Shown here piece after piece: positions 1 through 8,067 of a stretch of 64,000 nt of DNA. Numbering within the stretch: the stretch's first letter is position 1; every line of letters begins with the position of its first letter. The DNA is taken from positions 3,103,501 through 3,167,500 of the forward strand of contig NZ_CP030862.1 in the NCBI RefSeq assembly GCF_003325375.1, written 5' to 3'. Source of the stretch: Streptomyces globosus. GTDB taxonomy: Bacteria; Actinomycetota; Actinomycetes; Streptomycetales; Streptomycetaceae. A program made the position numbers and the translations under genes. The notes beneath the pieces were generated by a model. That model was not told the DNA's origin. It saw nothing but the letters and a program-made list of their open reading frames with translations, and searched no databases.

Positions 1-1
1 C

Positions 2-799
2 CCCTTCCTCTGGTACGTGTCACCCGCCCCGCGCACCTTCGACGTCAAGCCCGTCGTCTACGACCTCACCCCCTTCGCCGCCCTCCTCAACGACGGCCGC
101 GAGCACCGCATCGAGGTGTCGGTGGCGGGCCTCCCCGCCGGCCGGCCCGGCTGGAGCACCCCGGTCAACCTGCTGATCTGGCAGGACGAGGGCCGGCCCG
201 TCGTCACCGGGTCCCTCACCCGGCACGAGGAGGAGCAGCCCTCCGGATCCAGCCGCTGGACCCCCGCGTCCGACGGCGAACCGCACCGCCTCGACACCAG
301 CGGCAGCCACCGCCTCACCACCGCTGGCCGCCTGGACACCTCCCACGGCCGCATCACCACCACCGTCACCCGCTCCGTCGGCCTCACCTCCCTGCACCGC
401 TGGACCGACGGAGAGGACCGGGACGCCCTGACCGCCGTCTGGACCGACGAGGAGAGCACCACCCGCGGAGCCGCCACCACCCGCACCGCCCGCACCTACA
501 CCGTGGACGGAGAGACCACCCTCGGCGCGGGCGGCCGGCTGCGCACCGTCCTCACCGTCGCCGACCGCGCCGACACCGCCGTCCTGCGCGGCGGCCGGAC
601 CGTCGACCGCAGCCGGCTCGACCACCGGTACACCGGCGATGCCTCCTACACCGCCAACGTGCCCCGCGAGGAGCGCCGCGCCGTCGGGACCACCACCGAG
701 CGCTACCGCGTGTACGGGGCGCAGGCACCCGGCGGGTGCTACGACCGGACGGTGTCCACCGCGCAGGGCACGGTGACGGCGGACCGGCGGCGCTGCTGA
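2..799 (+). CDS. PNGase A-like secreted protein, C-terminal part
   Basis: The reading frame is open from the first bases of the window, so the N-terminus lies upstream. The visible 265 or so residues are beta-rich with few lysines. The opening (LWYVSPAPRTFDVKPVVYDL, then an LIW segment about 30 residues on) resembles the peptide-N4-(N-acetyl-beta-glucosaminyl)asparagine amidase A family, which removes N-glycans from glycoproteins. There are two cysteines, both near the C-terminus, in keeping with a secreted protein. The next gene follows after 27 bp on the same strand but has its own promoter-like element. The family call rests on a short conserved stretch; a generic secreted beta-sandwich protein is the alternative. 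Confidence 0.55.
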   Translation, partial: PFLWYVSPAPRTFDVKPVVYDLTPFAALLNDGREHRIEVSVAGLPAGRPGWSTPVNLLIWQDEGRPVVTGSLTRHEEEQPSGSSRWTPASDGEPHRLDTSGSHRLTTAGRLDTSHGRITTTVTRSVGLTSLHRWTDGEDRDALTAVWTDEESTTRGAATTRTARTYTVDGETTLGAGGRLRTVLTVADRADTAVLRGGRTVDRSRLDHRYTGDASYTANVPREERRAVGTTTERYRVYGAQAPGGCYDRTVSTAQGTVTADRRRC

Positions 800-812
800 C
801 GGAGGCTGCCCC

Positions 813-818
813 TACGAT
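813..818 (+). promoter_or_regulatory. Leaderless-type -10 element (TACGAT) of the kinase gene
   Basis: TACGAT fits the actinobacterial TANNNT -10 hexamer and ends 8 nt before the ATG at 827. No Shine-Dalgarno sequence is visible, so transcription probably starts at or next to the A of the start codon. Confidence 0.5.
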
Positions 819-826
819 GAGCCGCC

Positions 827-2569
827 ATGGACATGAGTGAGGCCGGCAGACAGCTGGTCGACGGCCGATTCGAACTGTTGGCGCCGCTGGGCGCCGGTGG
901 CATGGGCACGGTGTGGCGCGCCCGCGACATCGCACTGCACCGCGACGTCGCCCTCAAGGAGGTCCGCCCCCCGGACCCGGCGACGGCCGCGGCCCAGCCC
1001 GGCCTCACCGTCCAACTGCGGGAGCGCGCGGTGCGCGAGGCCCGGGCCCTGGCCCGCCTCGCGCACCCCAACGTGGTGACGATCCACCACATCGTCGAGC
1101 CCGCCGGCGGCGAGGACGGGCACCCGTGGATCGTGATGGAGCTGGTCAAGGGCGGCTCCCTGCACGACCGGCTGGAGTCCGGGCCCCTGCCCGTCGCGGA
1201 CGCCGTCCGGATCGGCCTCGACGTCCTGTCGGCACTGCGCGCCGCCCACGCCGAAGGCGTCCTCCACCGGGACGTGAAACCGGCCAACGTGCTGCTGCGC
1301 GCCGACGGCTCGGCGGTGCTCACCGACTTCGGCATCGCCGCCCTGCACGGCTCCACCGCGCTGACCTCCACCGGCGTGCTCATCGGCTCCCCCGAGTACA
1401 TCGCCCCGGAGCGGGCCCGCGGCGAGGAGGGGCTGCCCGCCTCCGACCTGTGGTCGCTCGGCATGCTGCTGTACACGGCCTCGGAGGGCACGCACCCGCT
1501 GCGCCGCCCCACCAGCCTCGCCACCGTCGTGGCCGTGCTGGAGGACCCCATTCCGGCCCCGGTGCGCTCCGGCCCGCTGGGCCCCGTACTGGAGCGGCTG
1601 CTCGTACGGGACCTGGCCGCGCGGCCCGACGCCGCCGAGCTCGAACGGCTCCTGCGGGAGGCGCAGTCCGCCCTCGGCGGGACCGTACCGGCCGCCGTCC
1701 CGCACGCCACCCCCGGGCAGTACGGGCCGCCGAGCACCCAGCTCGCCGCCCCGCACCCTGCCGCCCCGCACCCTGCCGCGCCGCCGCCCGGCCTGCCGCA
1801 GCAGCCCGCCGGGGTGCCCGCCGGCCCGTACGCCCCGCCGCCGTTCACCCCGGCGGGCGGGTCTCCGTACGCCGCCACCGCGGCCGTGCCCACGGGCGGC
1901 CGCTCCCCGCGCCGCCGCCCCGCCCTGCTCGGCGGGCTGCTCGCGGTGGTCCTGGCCGGCGGCGGGGCCGCCGCCCTCGTCAACGCGCTGTCCGGGTCGG
2001 ACTCCGGCAGCGGCGAGACGGGCAAGGGCGGGGCATCCGCCCCCGCCGCCACGGCCGGCGGCACCGGTGCCGCGCCCAGGCAGTCGGCCGGGTCGAGTGC
2101 GCCCGCCAAGGAGGCCGCCGCACCCCGGGGCAGCCTGCTGACCCCCGCCAACGTCCGCACCGCGATCGAGGCGTTCAAGCAGCAGACGGGCACCGCCACC
2201 TTCGCGGAGATGACCGTCTACGAGGAGTACGTGCTCGCGTCCATCCCCACCGCCCCGGGCGCGAAGACGTACGACCGCTGGCAGTACCGCGACGGCCAGG
2301 CCCGCAAGAGCGGACCCGGCGGCACCCTGAGGCCCGACAAGCCGCCCATCGACATGGCCGGCGTCAACTGGGACGCCCTGCCCGCCCTGCTGGACAAGGC
2401 CGAGCAGGAGCTGGGAGTCGACAAGCCGACCTCCCGCTACGTCATCATCGAGCCCTGGCTCTTCGACGGGACCCCCTCGATGCGCCCCTACCTCAGCGAC
2501 GAGTACGGGCAGGGCGGCTACGTGCACGCCGACACCCAGGGCAACGTGAAGAAGGTCTACAAGAGCTGA
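827..2569 (+). CDS. Membrane Ser/Thr protein kinase (PknB/Hanks type)
   Basis: A 580-residue eukaryotic-like kinase. The glycine loop GAGGMG is at about residues 22-27, the ATP-anchoring Lys at 44 (VALKEV), the catalytic HRDVKPANVLL at about 147 and the DFG loop at about 167. PEYIAPERARG is the APE-type segment, so all catalytic residues are present. A Pro/Ala-rich linker (about 290-365) leads to one transmembrane helix (about 366-388). The extracytoplasmic C-terminus of about 190 residues has no PASTA repeats and is not a domain I recognise. It probably phosphorylates cytoplasmic targets in response to an external cue. A second ATG lies two codons downstream. The preceding and following genes give no functional hint. 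Confidence 0.93.
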   Translation: MDMSEAGRQLVDGRFELLAPLGAGGMGTVWRARDIALHRDVALKEVRPPDPATAAAQPGLTVQLRERAVREARALARLAHPNVVTIHHIVEPAGGEDGHPWIVMELVKGGSLHDRLESGPLPVADAVRIGLDVLSALRAAHAEGVLHRDVKPANVLLRADGSAVLTDFGIAALHGSTALTSTGVLIGSPEYIAPERARGEEGLPASDLWSLGMLLYTASEGTHPLRRPTSLATVVAVLEDPIPAPVRSGPLGPVLERLLVRDLAARPDAAELERLLREAQSALGGTVPAAVPHATPGQYGPPSTQLAAPHPAAPHPAAPPPGLPQQPAGVPAGPYAPPPFTPAGGSPYAATAAVPTGGRSPRRRPALLGGLLAVVLAGGGAAALVNALSGSDSGSGETGKGGASAPAATAGGTGAAPRQSAGSSAPAKEAAAPRGSLLTPANVRTAIEAFKQQTGTATFAEMTVYEEYVLASIPTAPGAKTYDRWQYRDGQARKSGPGGTLRPDKPPIDMAGVNWDALPALLDKAEQELGVDKPTSRYVIIEPWLFDGTPSMRPYLSDEYGQGGYVHADTQGNVKKVYKS

Positions 2570-2637
2570 CATCGTGTACCCGTACGTGCACCGCACGCAC
2601 GTACGGCACGCACGGTTCAGAGGAGCACCCGACCACC

Positions 2638-3579
2638 ATGCCCACCTGGCGCACCACCCTGACGGCGGCCGGCATCCGCGACCCCCGGCTGCGCGCCGAC
2701 TTCACGTACGCCGCGCGCCGGGTCATGCGCCGGGAGCCCGCCCCCTACCTGACGCTGCGCCTGCTCGCCGCGCCGGAACTGGTGCCGTGGATGACCGCCG
2801 GGGTCGGCTTCATGAACCTCGTCGACGACACCGCCGAGACGGGCACCCCCCGGCAGCGGGCGGACGGCCTGGCCGCGCTCGCCGAGCGGGTGGGGGAGGC
2901 GCTGCGGACCGGCGGCGGCCCGGACCCGCTGCTGCGGGCCTACGCGCACGCCGTCGCTGTCCGCGGCCTGCCCGAGCGCTGGCTGTCCCGCTTCCTGGAG
3001 GGCGCCGCCGGCGCCGAGGCCTGCTTCGACGGCTTCGACACCGAGGAGGACTTCCAGGCCTACCTCGACGCCTACGCCTGGCCGGGGCTGCTGGCCTTCA
3101 CCGGGCTCCAGTACCCCGGCGGCCCGGACGGGGAGCAGGCCGCCGGGTGGCGCCGGTTCGTCGATGCCGCCCAGCGCGTCGACTTCCTCGCCGACCTCGC
3201 CGGGGACCTGGCCGAGGGCCGCCTCTGTCTGCCGCGGGCCGCTCTCGCCGAGCACTCCGTGACCCGCGAGGACCTCGAACAGGCCCGCGACACCCCGGCC
3301 GTGCGGGCCCTGCTGGCCGCGCAGGCGCGCCGGGCCCGGACCGCCCTGGAGGCCGCGGACGGCATCGCCGACCTGGCGGAGCCGGGCCTGCGGCCGGTCG
3401 TCGCGGCCATGGCGGAGATGATGGGCCACCAGCTGGCGGCGGTGGAGCGGGCCGGGGCGGGGGCGCTGCGGCGCGACGTCGGCTACGGGGTGGCCGCCCC
3501 GGTACGGACGCTGCTGCGGGCCCGGGCCGGGGCCCGCCGCGGGGCCCCGGCCGCATCGGGGGCTAGTACGGCCCGTTGA
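2638..3579 (+). CDS. Squalene/phytoene synthase-family protein
   Basis: 313 residues starting at ATG 2638, preceded by a good ribosome site (AGAGGAG). NLVDDTAETG (about 61) corresponds to the first aspartate-rich motif. FLADLAGDLAEGRLCLP (about 185-201) matches the second conserved motif of trans-isoprenyl head-to-head synthases, which bind prenyl-diphosphate through Mg2+. No other carotenoid or hopanoid genes are adjacent, so the substrate is unknown. The first motif (DDTAE) departs from the canonical DxxxD of phytoene synthase, so a divergent function is possible. The 3' end overlaps the convergent cell-wall hydrolase gene by 17 bp. Confidence 0.85.
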   Translation: MPTWRTTLTAAGIRDPRLRADFTYAARRVMRREPAPYLTLRLLAAPELVPWMTAGVGFMNLVDDTAETGTPRQRADGLAALAERVGEALRTGGGPDPLLRAYAHAVAVRGLPERWLSRFLEGAAGAEACFDGFDTEEDFQAYLDAYAWPGLLAFTGLQYPGGPDGEQAAGWRRFVDAAQRVDFLADLAGDLAEGRLCLPRAALAEHSVTREDLEQARDTPAVRALLAAQARRARTALEAADGIADLAEPGLRPVVAAMAEMMGHQLAAVERAGAGALRRDVGYGVAAPVRTLLRARAGARRGAPAASGASTAR

Positions 3580-4303
3580 CGTTGTCGATGGAGCCGTAGC
3601 GGGCGGCCGCGTAGTTGCAGGCGGCGGTGATGTTCGCGACCGGGTCGTAGGAGTCGGTCGAGGTGCCGGGCACGTGGTAGGCGCGGAACGTCGGGTCGAT
3701 GACCTGGAGCAGGCCCTTGGAGGGAATGCCGTTGCGGGCGTTGATGTCCCAGTTGTTGATGGCCCGCGGGTTGCCCGAGGACTCGCGCATGATGTTGCGG
3801 TGGATGCCGTGGTAGGTGCCGGGGATACCGTGCTTGGCCATCACGGCGAGCGATTCGCGGATCCAGCCGTCGAGGTTGTCCGGGTACGAGGCGGCGGGCT
3901 TGGCCGCCGCGGCCTTCGCGGCCGCCGCCTTGGCGGGCGTGCCGAGGGAGAGCTTCAGGCCGGGTCGGATGACCTCGGGATTGCTGCCGATGGCGCTCCG
4001 GTTCGCCTCGTACAGGGCCTTCCAGCCGCCGGACACGGAATGCTGTGCGGCGATCTTCGTAAGGGTGTCGCCGACGGTCACGGAATACGTTGCGGGGGCT
4101 GCTGCCTTTTCCACCGCCGGCGTGGCGGCGGGCAGTGCCGCCGCGGTCGCGGCGGGCACCGCGGCCGGCTGGGCGACGACCGCGCCGGCGGTGGTCGCGC
4201 CGATCAGCGGGAGGGCGAGGGCCGCGCCGCCGGTGCCGGCGGCGGCCAGCTTGCGGACGGCGGGGCGCTGCTTCGGGCGGCGGTGCTTACCCGTTCCGGG
4301 CAT
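3563..4303 (-). CDS. LysM / SLT-type cell-wall hydrolase, secreted
   Basis: 246 residues from ATG 4303; the frame is open further upstream but the N-terminus KHRRPKQRPAVRKL followed by a hydrophobic stretch (about 19-44) looks like a signal peptide starting here. A LysM peptidoglycan-binding domain lies at about 73-120 (YSVTVGDTLTKIA). After an Ala/Lys linker comes a lytic-transglycosylase-like domain at about 155-246 containing IMRESSGNP, whose Glu is the expected catalytic acid. Such enzymes cleave glycan strands during growth, spore formation or germination. The 400-bp upstream region is unusually long and relatively A+T-rich, with a Crp-like site and a second palindrome, suggesting tight transcriptional control. 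Confidence 0.88.
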   Translation of the reverse strand: MPGTGKHRRPKQRPAVRKLAAAGTGGAALALPLIGATTAGAVVAQPAAVPAATAAALPAATPAVEKAAAPATYSVTVGDTLTKIAAQHSVSGGWKALYEANRSAIGSNPEVIRPGLKLSLGTPAKAAAAKAAAAKPAASYPDNLDGWIRESLAVMAKHGIPGTYHGIHRNIMRESSGNPRAINNWDINARNGIPSKGLLQVIDPTFRAYHVPGTSTDSYDPVANITAACNYAAARYGSIDNVNGPY

Positions 4304-4420
4304 GGCGGAATTCCTCACGTGCGGGTGCGGGGGGAGCCCTGGCGGATGCCGGAATCGGTAGCTGCCCGCCGGGAACGACGTGAAGGTAGGCGAGTCCGCC
4401 GGGGCGGAACAAGGCTCCGC

Positions 4421-4434
4421 ATCACGCACGTGAT
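4421..4434. promoter_or_regulatory. Perfect 14-bp palindrome upstream of the LysM/SLT gene
   Basis: ATCACG-CA-CGTGAT, two perfect 6-bp arms around 2 bp, 118 bp before the start codon. It may be an operator or a small hairpin in the leader RNA. The binding factor is unknown. Confidence 0.45.
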
Positions 4435-4551
4435 CCATTGACCGCTTTGGGTGCGGTAAACGACCTTGGAGGGGATCTCCGGGAATGCCGGATTTCCTTT
4501 CGGGGAAAAGGGAATCGCACCTCCGCGGGAAATGATGTTGCAGAGTCCGGA

Positions 4552-4565
4552 GTGACTGACATCAC
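4552..4565. promoter_or_regulatory. Candidate Crp/FNR-family site (GTGA-N6-TCAC)
   Basis: GTGACTGACATCAC has exactly the GTGA-N6-TCAC half-site layout of Crp-family regulators. It lies about 250 bp upstream of the cell-wall hydrolase start. Crp control of a muralytic gene (rpfA) is known in Streptomyces, which makes the placement plausible. Confidence 0.5.
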
Positions 4566-4705
4566 GGTTTGCAGGGCGGTGGGAGCAAAACGGACAAAAT
4601 GTTAGTTCGATGGCCCGATAAGGGCATCCAGCCCGTTCTTTGCCAACCGCCCACGGTGGGCGCATTCCGGCGCGCCCGCCGTGAATCCGCGCCCCGCGCG
4701 TGACG

Positions 4706-5653
4706 TCAGAGCGCGGCGAGCCGGTCCAGTGCCTCCGCGACCGGCCGCCGGCTCGCCGGCAGCAGCGGAAGGCGCACGTCCGGAGTGGGGATCCGGCCCT
4801 GTGCGTGCAGCACCCCCTTCACCACCGCCGGATTCGGCTCCCGGAAGAGCGCCGCGGCCAGTGCGGCCAGGCGGTGGCCCAGCTCCCTGGCCCGTACCGC
4901 GTCCCCCTCGCGCCAGGCGGCCGCAAGCTCGGCGTACCGCGCCGTCGCCAGGTGTGCGGACGCGAGGATCCCGCCGGCCGCGCCGAGCGCGAGCATCGGG
5001 GAGGCGAACACGTCGTCGCCGGCGAGCACCGCGAAACGCTCCGGCAGGTCCGCCATCAGTGCCACCGTCTCCTGGTCGATCCCGCCGTTCGCGTACTTCA
5101 CCCCGGCCACCCCCGGCAGCCCGCCGAGCGCCCGCAGCGCCTCCGCGTCCAGCTGCTGCCCGGTGCGGTAGGGGATGTGGTAGACGACCAGCGGGACCGG
5201 GCTCGCCTCGGCGAGCCGGGTGAAGTGGGCGAGCACGCCCGCCGCGCCGGGCCGTACGAACGGCGGCACCGCGACCAGCGCCGCCCGTGCCTCCGGCCAC
5301 CGCGCGAGCCGGCCCAGCTCCTCCTCCGCGGCGCGCGTGCCGCCGGACCCCGCGCCGACGGTCAGCACCGCGCCCCGCTCCCGGCACACCCGGGCGCAGA
5401 CGCCGGCGACGAGGTCGCGCTCCGCCGCGTCCAGGGCAGCCGCCTCCGCCGTGGTGCCCAGGGCGACGATCCCGTCGGCGCCCTCGTCGAGGACCCGGTA
5501 GGCGAGCGCCTCCAGCGCGTCGGCCGCGATGCCGCCGGCGGCCGTGAAGGGGGTGATGAGCGGGACGTGGATCCCGCCCAGGGAGAGGTCCGCGAGCTGC
5601 GCGCCGGCCTGTGGGTCGGACAAGTCCCGTGCGTTCTGTGCGTGGTGTGCCAT
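4706..5653 (-). CDS. Dihydrodipicolinate synthase/NAL-family aldolase
   Basis: 315 residues from ATG 5653. It has the TIM-barrel hallmarks of the DapA/N-acetylneuraminate lyase family: GTTAE at 66-70, Tyr158 in YHIPYRTG, and Schiff-base Lys186 in VKYANGG. The Tyr-Lys spacing of 28 equals that of DapA. The usual GTTGE is GTTAE here. In Streptomyces the housekeeping dapA normally sits beside other lysine or ribonuclease J genes. This copy stands alone facing a LysR regulator, which suggests a paralog acting on another pyruvate-aldehyde substrate. That substrate cannot be deduced from sequence. Confidence 0.85.
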   Translation of the reverse strand: MAHHAQNARDLSDPQAGAQLADLSLGGIHVPLITPFTAAGGIAADALEALAYRVLDEGADGIVALGTTAEAAALDAAERDLVAGVCARVCRERGAVLTVGAGSGGTRAAEEELGRLARWPEARAALVAVPPFVRPGAAGVLAHFTRLAEASPVPLVVYHIPYRTGQQLDAEALRALGGLPGVAGVKYANGGIDQETVALMADLPERFAVLAGDDVFASPMLALGAAGGILASAHLATARYAELAAAWREGDAVRARELGHRLAALAAALFREPNPAVVKGVLHAQGRIPTPDVRLPLLPASRRPVAEALDRLAAL

Positions 5654-5700
5654 GCAGACGAGCTTCGCCCGCACCGGCCCGCAGATCCAGTTCGCATTCC

Positions 5701-5715
5701 TTACCGGAACCGTAA
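5701..5715. promoter_or_regulatory. LysR-type box in the dapA-like/LysR divergent region
   Basis: TTACCGGAACCGTAA is an inverted repeat with TTAC/GTAA ends and the T-N11-A signature of LysR-type regulators. It overlaps the -10 element of the lysR gene by 3 bp, as expected for autorepression. Confidence 0.55.
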
Positions 5716-5718
5716 GCT
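5713..5718 (+). promoter_or_regulatory. Leaderless-type -10 element (TAAGCT) of the lysR gene
   Basis: TAAGCT ends 6 nt before the ATG at 5725 and no Shine-Dalgarno is present, which predicts a leaderless mRNA. Confidence 0.5.
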
Positions 5719-5724
5719 GATCCG

Positions 5725-6705
5725 ATGCTCGACGTACGACGCCTGCGCCTGCTGCGCGAACTCGCCCGCCGCGGAACCATCGCGGCCGTCGCCGAGGCCC
5801 TCTCCTTCAGCCCTTCGGCGGTCTCCCAGCAGCTGGGCGTCCTCGAACGCGAGGCCGGCCTGCCGCTGCTCGAACGCACCGGCCGCACCGTCCGCCTCAC
5901 CCCGGCCGGCCGGAACCTCGTCCGGCATGCCGAAGCCGTCCTCGAACGGCTGGAGGAGGCGGCCGCCGACCTGGCGGAGGCGCGCAGCGGCCTTGCGGGA
6001 GCCCTGCGCATCGGCGCCTTCCCCACGGCGACCAGGGCCATCGTCCCCGCCGCCCTCGTCGCCCTGGCCCGGCACCACCCGCGGCTGGAGCCCATGGTGA
6101 CCGAGACGGACCCGGCGGCAGTCGCGCACGCCCTGCGCGCCGGAGACCTCGATGTCGCCCTCGTCCACGAGTACGACTTCGTCCCCGCGCCCCGGGAGCC
6201 GGGGATCTCCACCGAGCCCCTCTACCGGGAGGCCATGTACCTGGCCGCGCCCGCCGCCGGCCCGCAGCTGCCCCCGGCCGCGCGGCCGCACGGCCCCGAG
6301 GGGCCCGATCCGGCCGGCGGCCCCGGACCGGCGGACCAGAGCGCCGCACTGCGGGCCCATGCCGACGCCCCCTGGATCACCGCCACCCCCGGCACTCTCT
6401 GCCACACCATGGCCGTACGGGCCTGCGAGGCGGCCGGGTTCACCCCGCGCGTGCGGCACCTGGTCGACGAGTTCCCCACCGTCCTCGCGCTCGTCGCCGC
6501 CGGGCAGGGGGTCGCCGTCGTCCCCGGCCTGGGCCTGCACGGGCACGCGGACCCCGCCGTCGCCCTCACCCGGCTGCGCATGGAGCGCCGTACGAAGCTG
6601 GCGTTCCGCAGCGGGTCCGCCGGCCATCCGGCCGTGGCCGCCTTCGGGGAGGCGCTTCGCGCCGCGCTGCCGCCGGAACCGGCCACGGCGGACGGCGGCC
6701 CGTGA
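5725..6705 (+). CDS. LysR-family transcriptional regulator
   Basis: 326 residues. The N-terminal winged helix-turn-helix (about 1-60) includes GTIAAVAEALSFSPSAVSQQLGVLE, followed by the linker helix and a LysR substrate-binding fold (ALRIGAFPTA at about 92, GVAVVPGLGL in the C-terminal half). A Pro/Gly-rich insert at about 180-205 (PPAARPHGPEGPDPAGGPG) is unusual for the family and may be a loop or a local repeat expansion. It is divergent from the DapA-family gene with 71 bp between starts. The shared LysR box suggests that it controls that gene and itself. The inducer is unknown. Confidence 0.9.
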   Translation: MLDVRRLRLLRELARRGTIAAVAEALSFSPSAVSQQLGVLEREAGLPLLERTGRTVRLTPAGRNLVRHAEAVLERLEEAAADLAEARSGLAGALRIGAFPTATRAIVPAALVALARHHPRLEPMVTETDPAAVAHALRAGDLDVALVHEYDFVPAPREPGISTEPLYREAMYLAAPAAGPQLPPAARPHGPEGPDPAGGPGPADQSAALRAHADAPWITATPGTLCHTMAVRACEAAGFTPRVRHLVDEFPTVLALVAAGQGVAVVPGLGLHGHADPAVALTRLRMERRTKLAFRSGSAGHPAVAAFGEALRAALPPEPATADGGP

Positions 6706-6778
6706 TGCAACTCCCCTCCGGGCCCCGCCCCGTGTACGTTCGGTGATCCAGACGGATCCGAGCAGAGCGGGGTAGGAC

Positions 6779-7864
6779 GTGACGCATCGCGTACGAGGGA
6801 TCATCGCGCGGAGCAAGGGCGCACCGGTGGAGTCGGCGACGATCCTCGTACCGGACCCGGGGCCGGGCGAGGCGCTGGTCCGGGTCCAGGCGTGCGGGGT
6901 CTGCCACACCGACCTGCACTACCGCGAGGGCGGCATCAACGACGAGTTCCCCTTCCTCCTCGGCCACGAGGCGGCGGGCACCGTCGAGGCGGTCGGCCCC
7001 GACGTCACCTCGGTCGCCCCCGGGGACTTCGTCGTCCTCAACTGGCGTGCCGTGTGCGGCACCTGCCGGGCCTGTCGGCGCGGCCGCCCCTGGTACTGCT
7101 TCGCCACGCACAACGCCGCGCAGCCCATGACGCTGGAGGACGGCACCCCGCTGTCTCCGGCGCTCGGCATCGGCGCGTTCGCCGAGAAGACCCTGGTCGC
7201 CGCGGGCCAGTGCACCAAGGTCGACCCGGCGGCCTCGCCGGCCGCGGCGGGGCTGCTGGGCTGCGGGGTGATGGCCGGCCTCGGCGCGGCCCTGAACACC
7301 GGCGGCGTCGGCCGGGGCGACTCGGTGGCCGTCATCGGCTGCGGGGGAGTGGGCAGCGCGGCCGTTGCCGGGGCCCGGCTGGCGGGCGCGGCCCGGATCA
7401 TCGCCGTGGACCTGGACGACCGCAAGCTCGAACTGGCCCGCGGGCTGGGCGCCACCCACACCGTGAACGGGCGCACCGAGGACGTGGTCAAGGCCGTGCA
7501 GGAACTCACCGGCGGCCACGGCGCGGACGTCGTCATCGACGCGGTCGGCCGCCCCGAGACCTACCGGCAGGCCTTCTACGCCCGCGACCTCGCCGGCACC
7601 GTGGTCCTCGTCGGCGTCCCCACCCCCGAGATGACGCTGGAACTGCCCCTGCTGGACGTCTTCGGCCGCGGCGGCGCCCTCAAGTCCTCGTGGTACGGGG
7701 ACTGCCTCCCCGAACGGGACTTCCCCGTCCTGATCGACCTGTACCTGCAGGGCCGGCTCGACCTGGACGCGTTCGTCTCGGAGACCATCTCCCTCGACGG
7801 GGTCGAGGACGCCTTCGCCCGCATGGAGCGCGGCGAAGTCCTGCGCTCGGTCGTCGAGTTCTGA
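6779..7864 (+). CDS. mscR: S-(hydroxymethyl)mycothiol dehydrogenase
   Basis: 361 residues with a GTG start. It is a zinc-dependent class III-like alcohol dehydrogenase: [14 protein letters not shown] carries the catalytic zinc Cys, GHEAAG the zinc His/Glu region, and [15 protein letters not shown] the four structural zinc cysteines. [12 protein letters not shown] is the Rossmann NAD-binding turn. The pattern matches the NAD/mycothiol-dependent formaldehyde dehydrogenase of actinomycetes, which oxidises S-hydroxymethyl-mycothiol. In many streptomycetes an MBL-fold hydrolase follows this gene; here a PIG-L deacetylase is the next gene. A strong terminator-like hairpin directly downstream separates the two transcripts. 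Confidence 0.88.
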   Translation: MTHRVRGIIARSKGAPVESATILVPDPGPGEALVRVQACGVCHTDLHYREGGINDEFPFLLGHEAAGTVEAVGPDVTSVAPGDFVVLNWRAVCGTCRACRRGRPWYCFATHNAAQPMTLEDGTPLSPALGIGAFAEKTLVAAGQCTKVDPAASPAAAGLLGCGVMAGLGAALNTGGVGRGDSVAVIGCGGVGSAAVAGARLAGAARIIAVDLDDRKLELARGLGATHTVNGRTEDVVKAVQELTGGHGADVVIDAVGRPETYRQAFYARDLAGTVVLVGVPTPEMTLELPLLDVFGRGGALKSSWYGDCLPERDFPVLIDLYLQGRLDLDAFVSETISLDGVEDAFARMERGEVLRSVVEF

Positions 7865-7885
7865 CGCCGGTCGGCCGGCCGGCCG

Positions 7886-7927
7886 GGGCGGGGGCCGAGG
7901 ACCGGCAACGGTCCGCGGCCCCCGCCC
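7886..7927 (+). terminator. Strong hairpin downstream of mscR
   Basis: A 12-bp G+C arm (7886-7897 with 7916-7927) continues past a one-base mismatch into a 6-bp arm closed by a GCAA tetraloop (7905-7908). There is no U tract, as is usual for Streptomyces terminators. Confidence 0.75.
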
Positions 7928-8054
7928 TCCCCGACCCCGCCGGCCAGGCGGACCCCGCGTGGTGGAGGTGTCCTGCGCTGGAAGGGCGCGGACGCCCGGC
8001 GGCGCACCTGACGGCAGCCAGCTTCGACTCCCCTTTCCTGCCGGTGCGTTCGCA

Positions 8055-8060
8055 TAGGGT
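8055..8060 (+). promoter_or_regulatory. Leaderless-type -10 element (TAGGGT) of the PIG-L gene
   Basis: TAGGGT ends 7 nt before the ATG at 8068 without a ribosome-binding site. Confidence 0.5.
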
Positions 8061-8067
8061 GCGCAGC

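Larger units (their letters stand above)
4304..4705. other. Long non-coding leader region upstream of the LysM/SLT gene
   Basis: About 400 bp without a convincing gene between two genes that are both on the minus strand. Its middle part (about 4440-4640) is clearly less G+C-rich than the surroundings. It contains the two palindromes listed separately and several short stem candidates. I looked for the c-di-AMP riboswitch known upstream of streptomycete muralytic genes and could not recognise its conserved sequence. Confidence 0.5.

Noticed and set aside
4304..4705. c-di-AMP (ydaO-type) riboswitch upstream of the LysM/SLT gene
   Set aside because: The context is right, but I could not find the conserved sequence blocks or a convincing fold by eye. 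An Infernal search with RF00379 would decide; a significant hit would overturn this.
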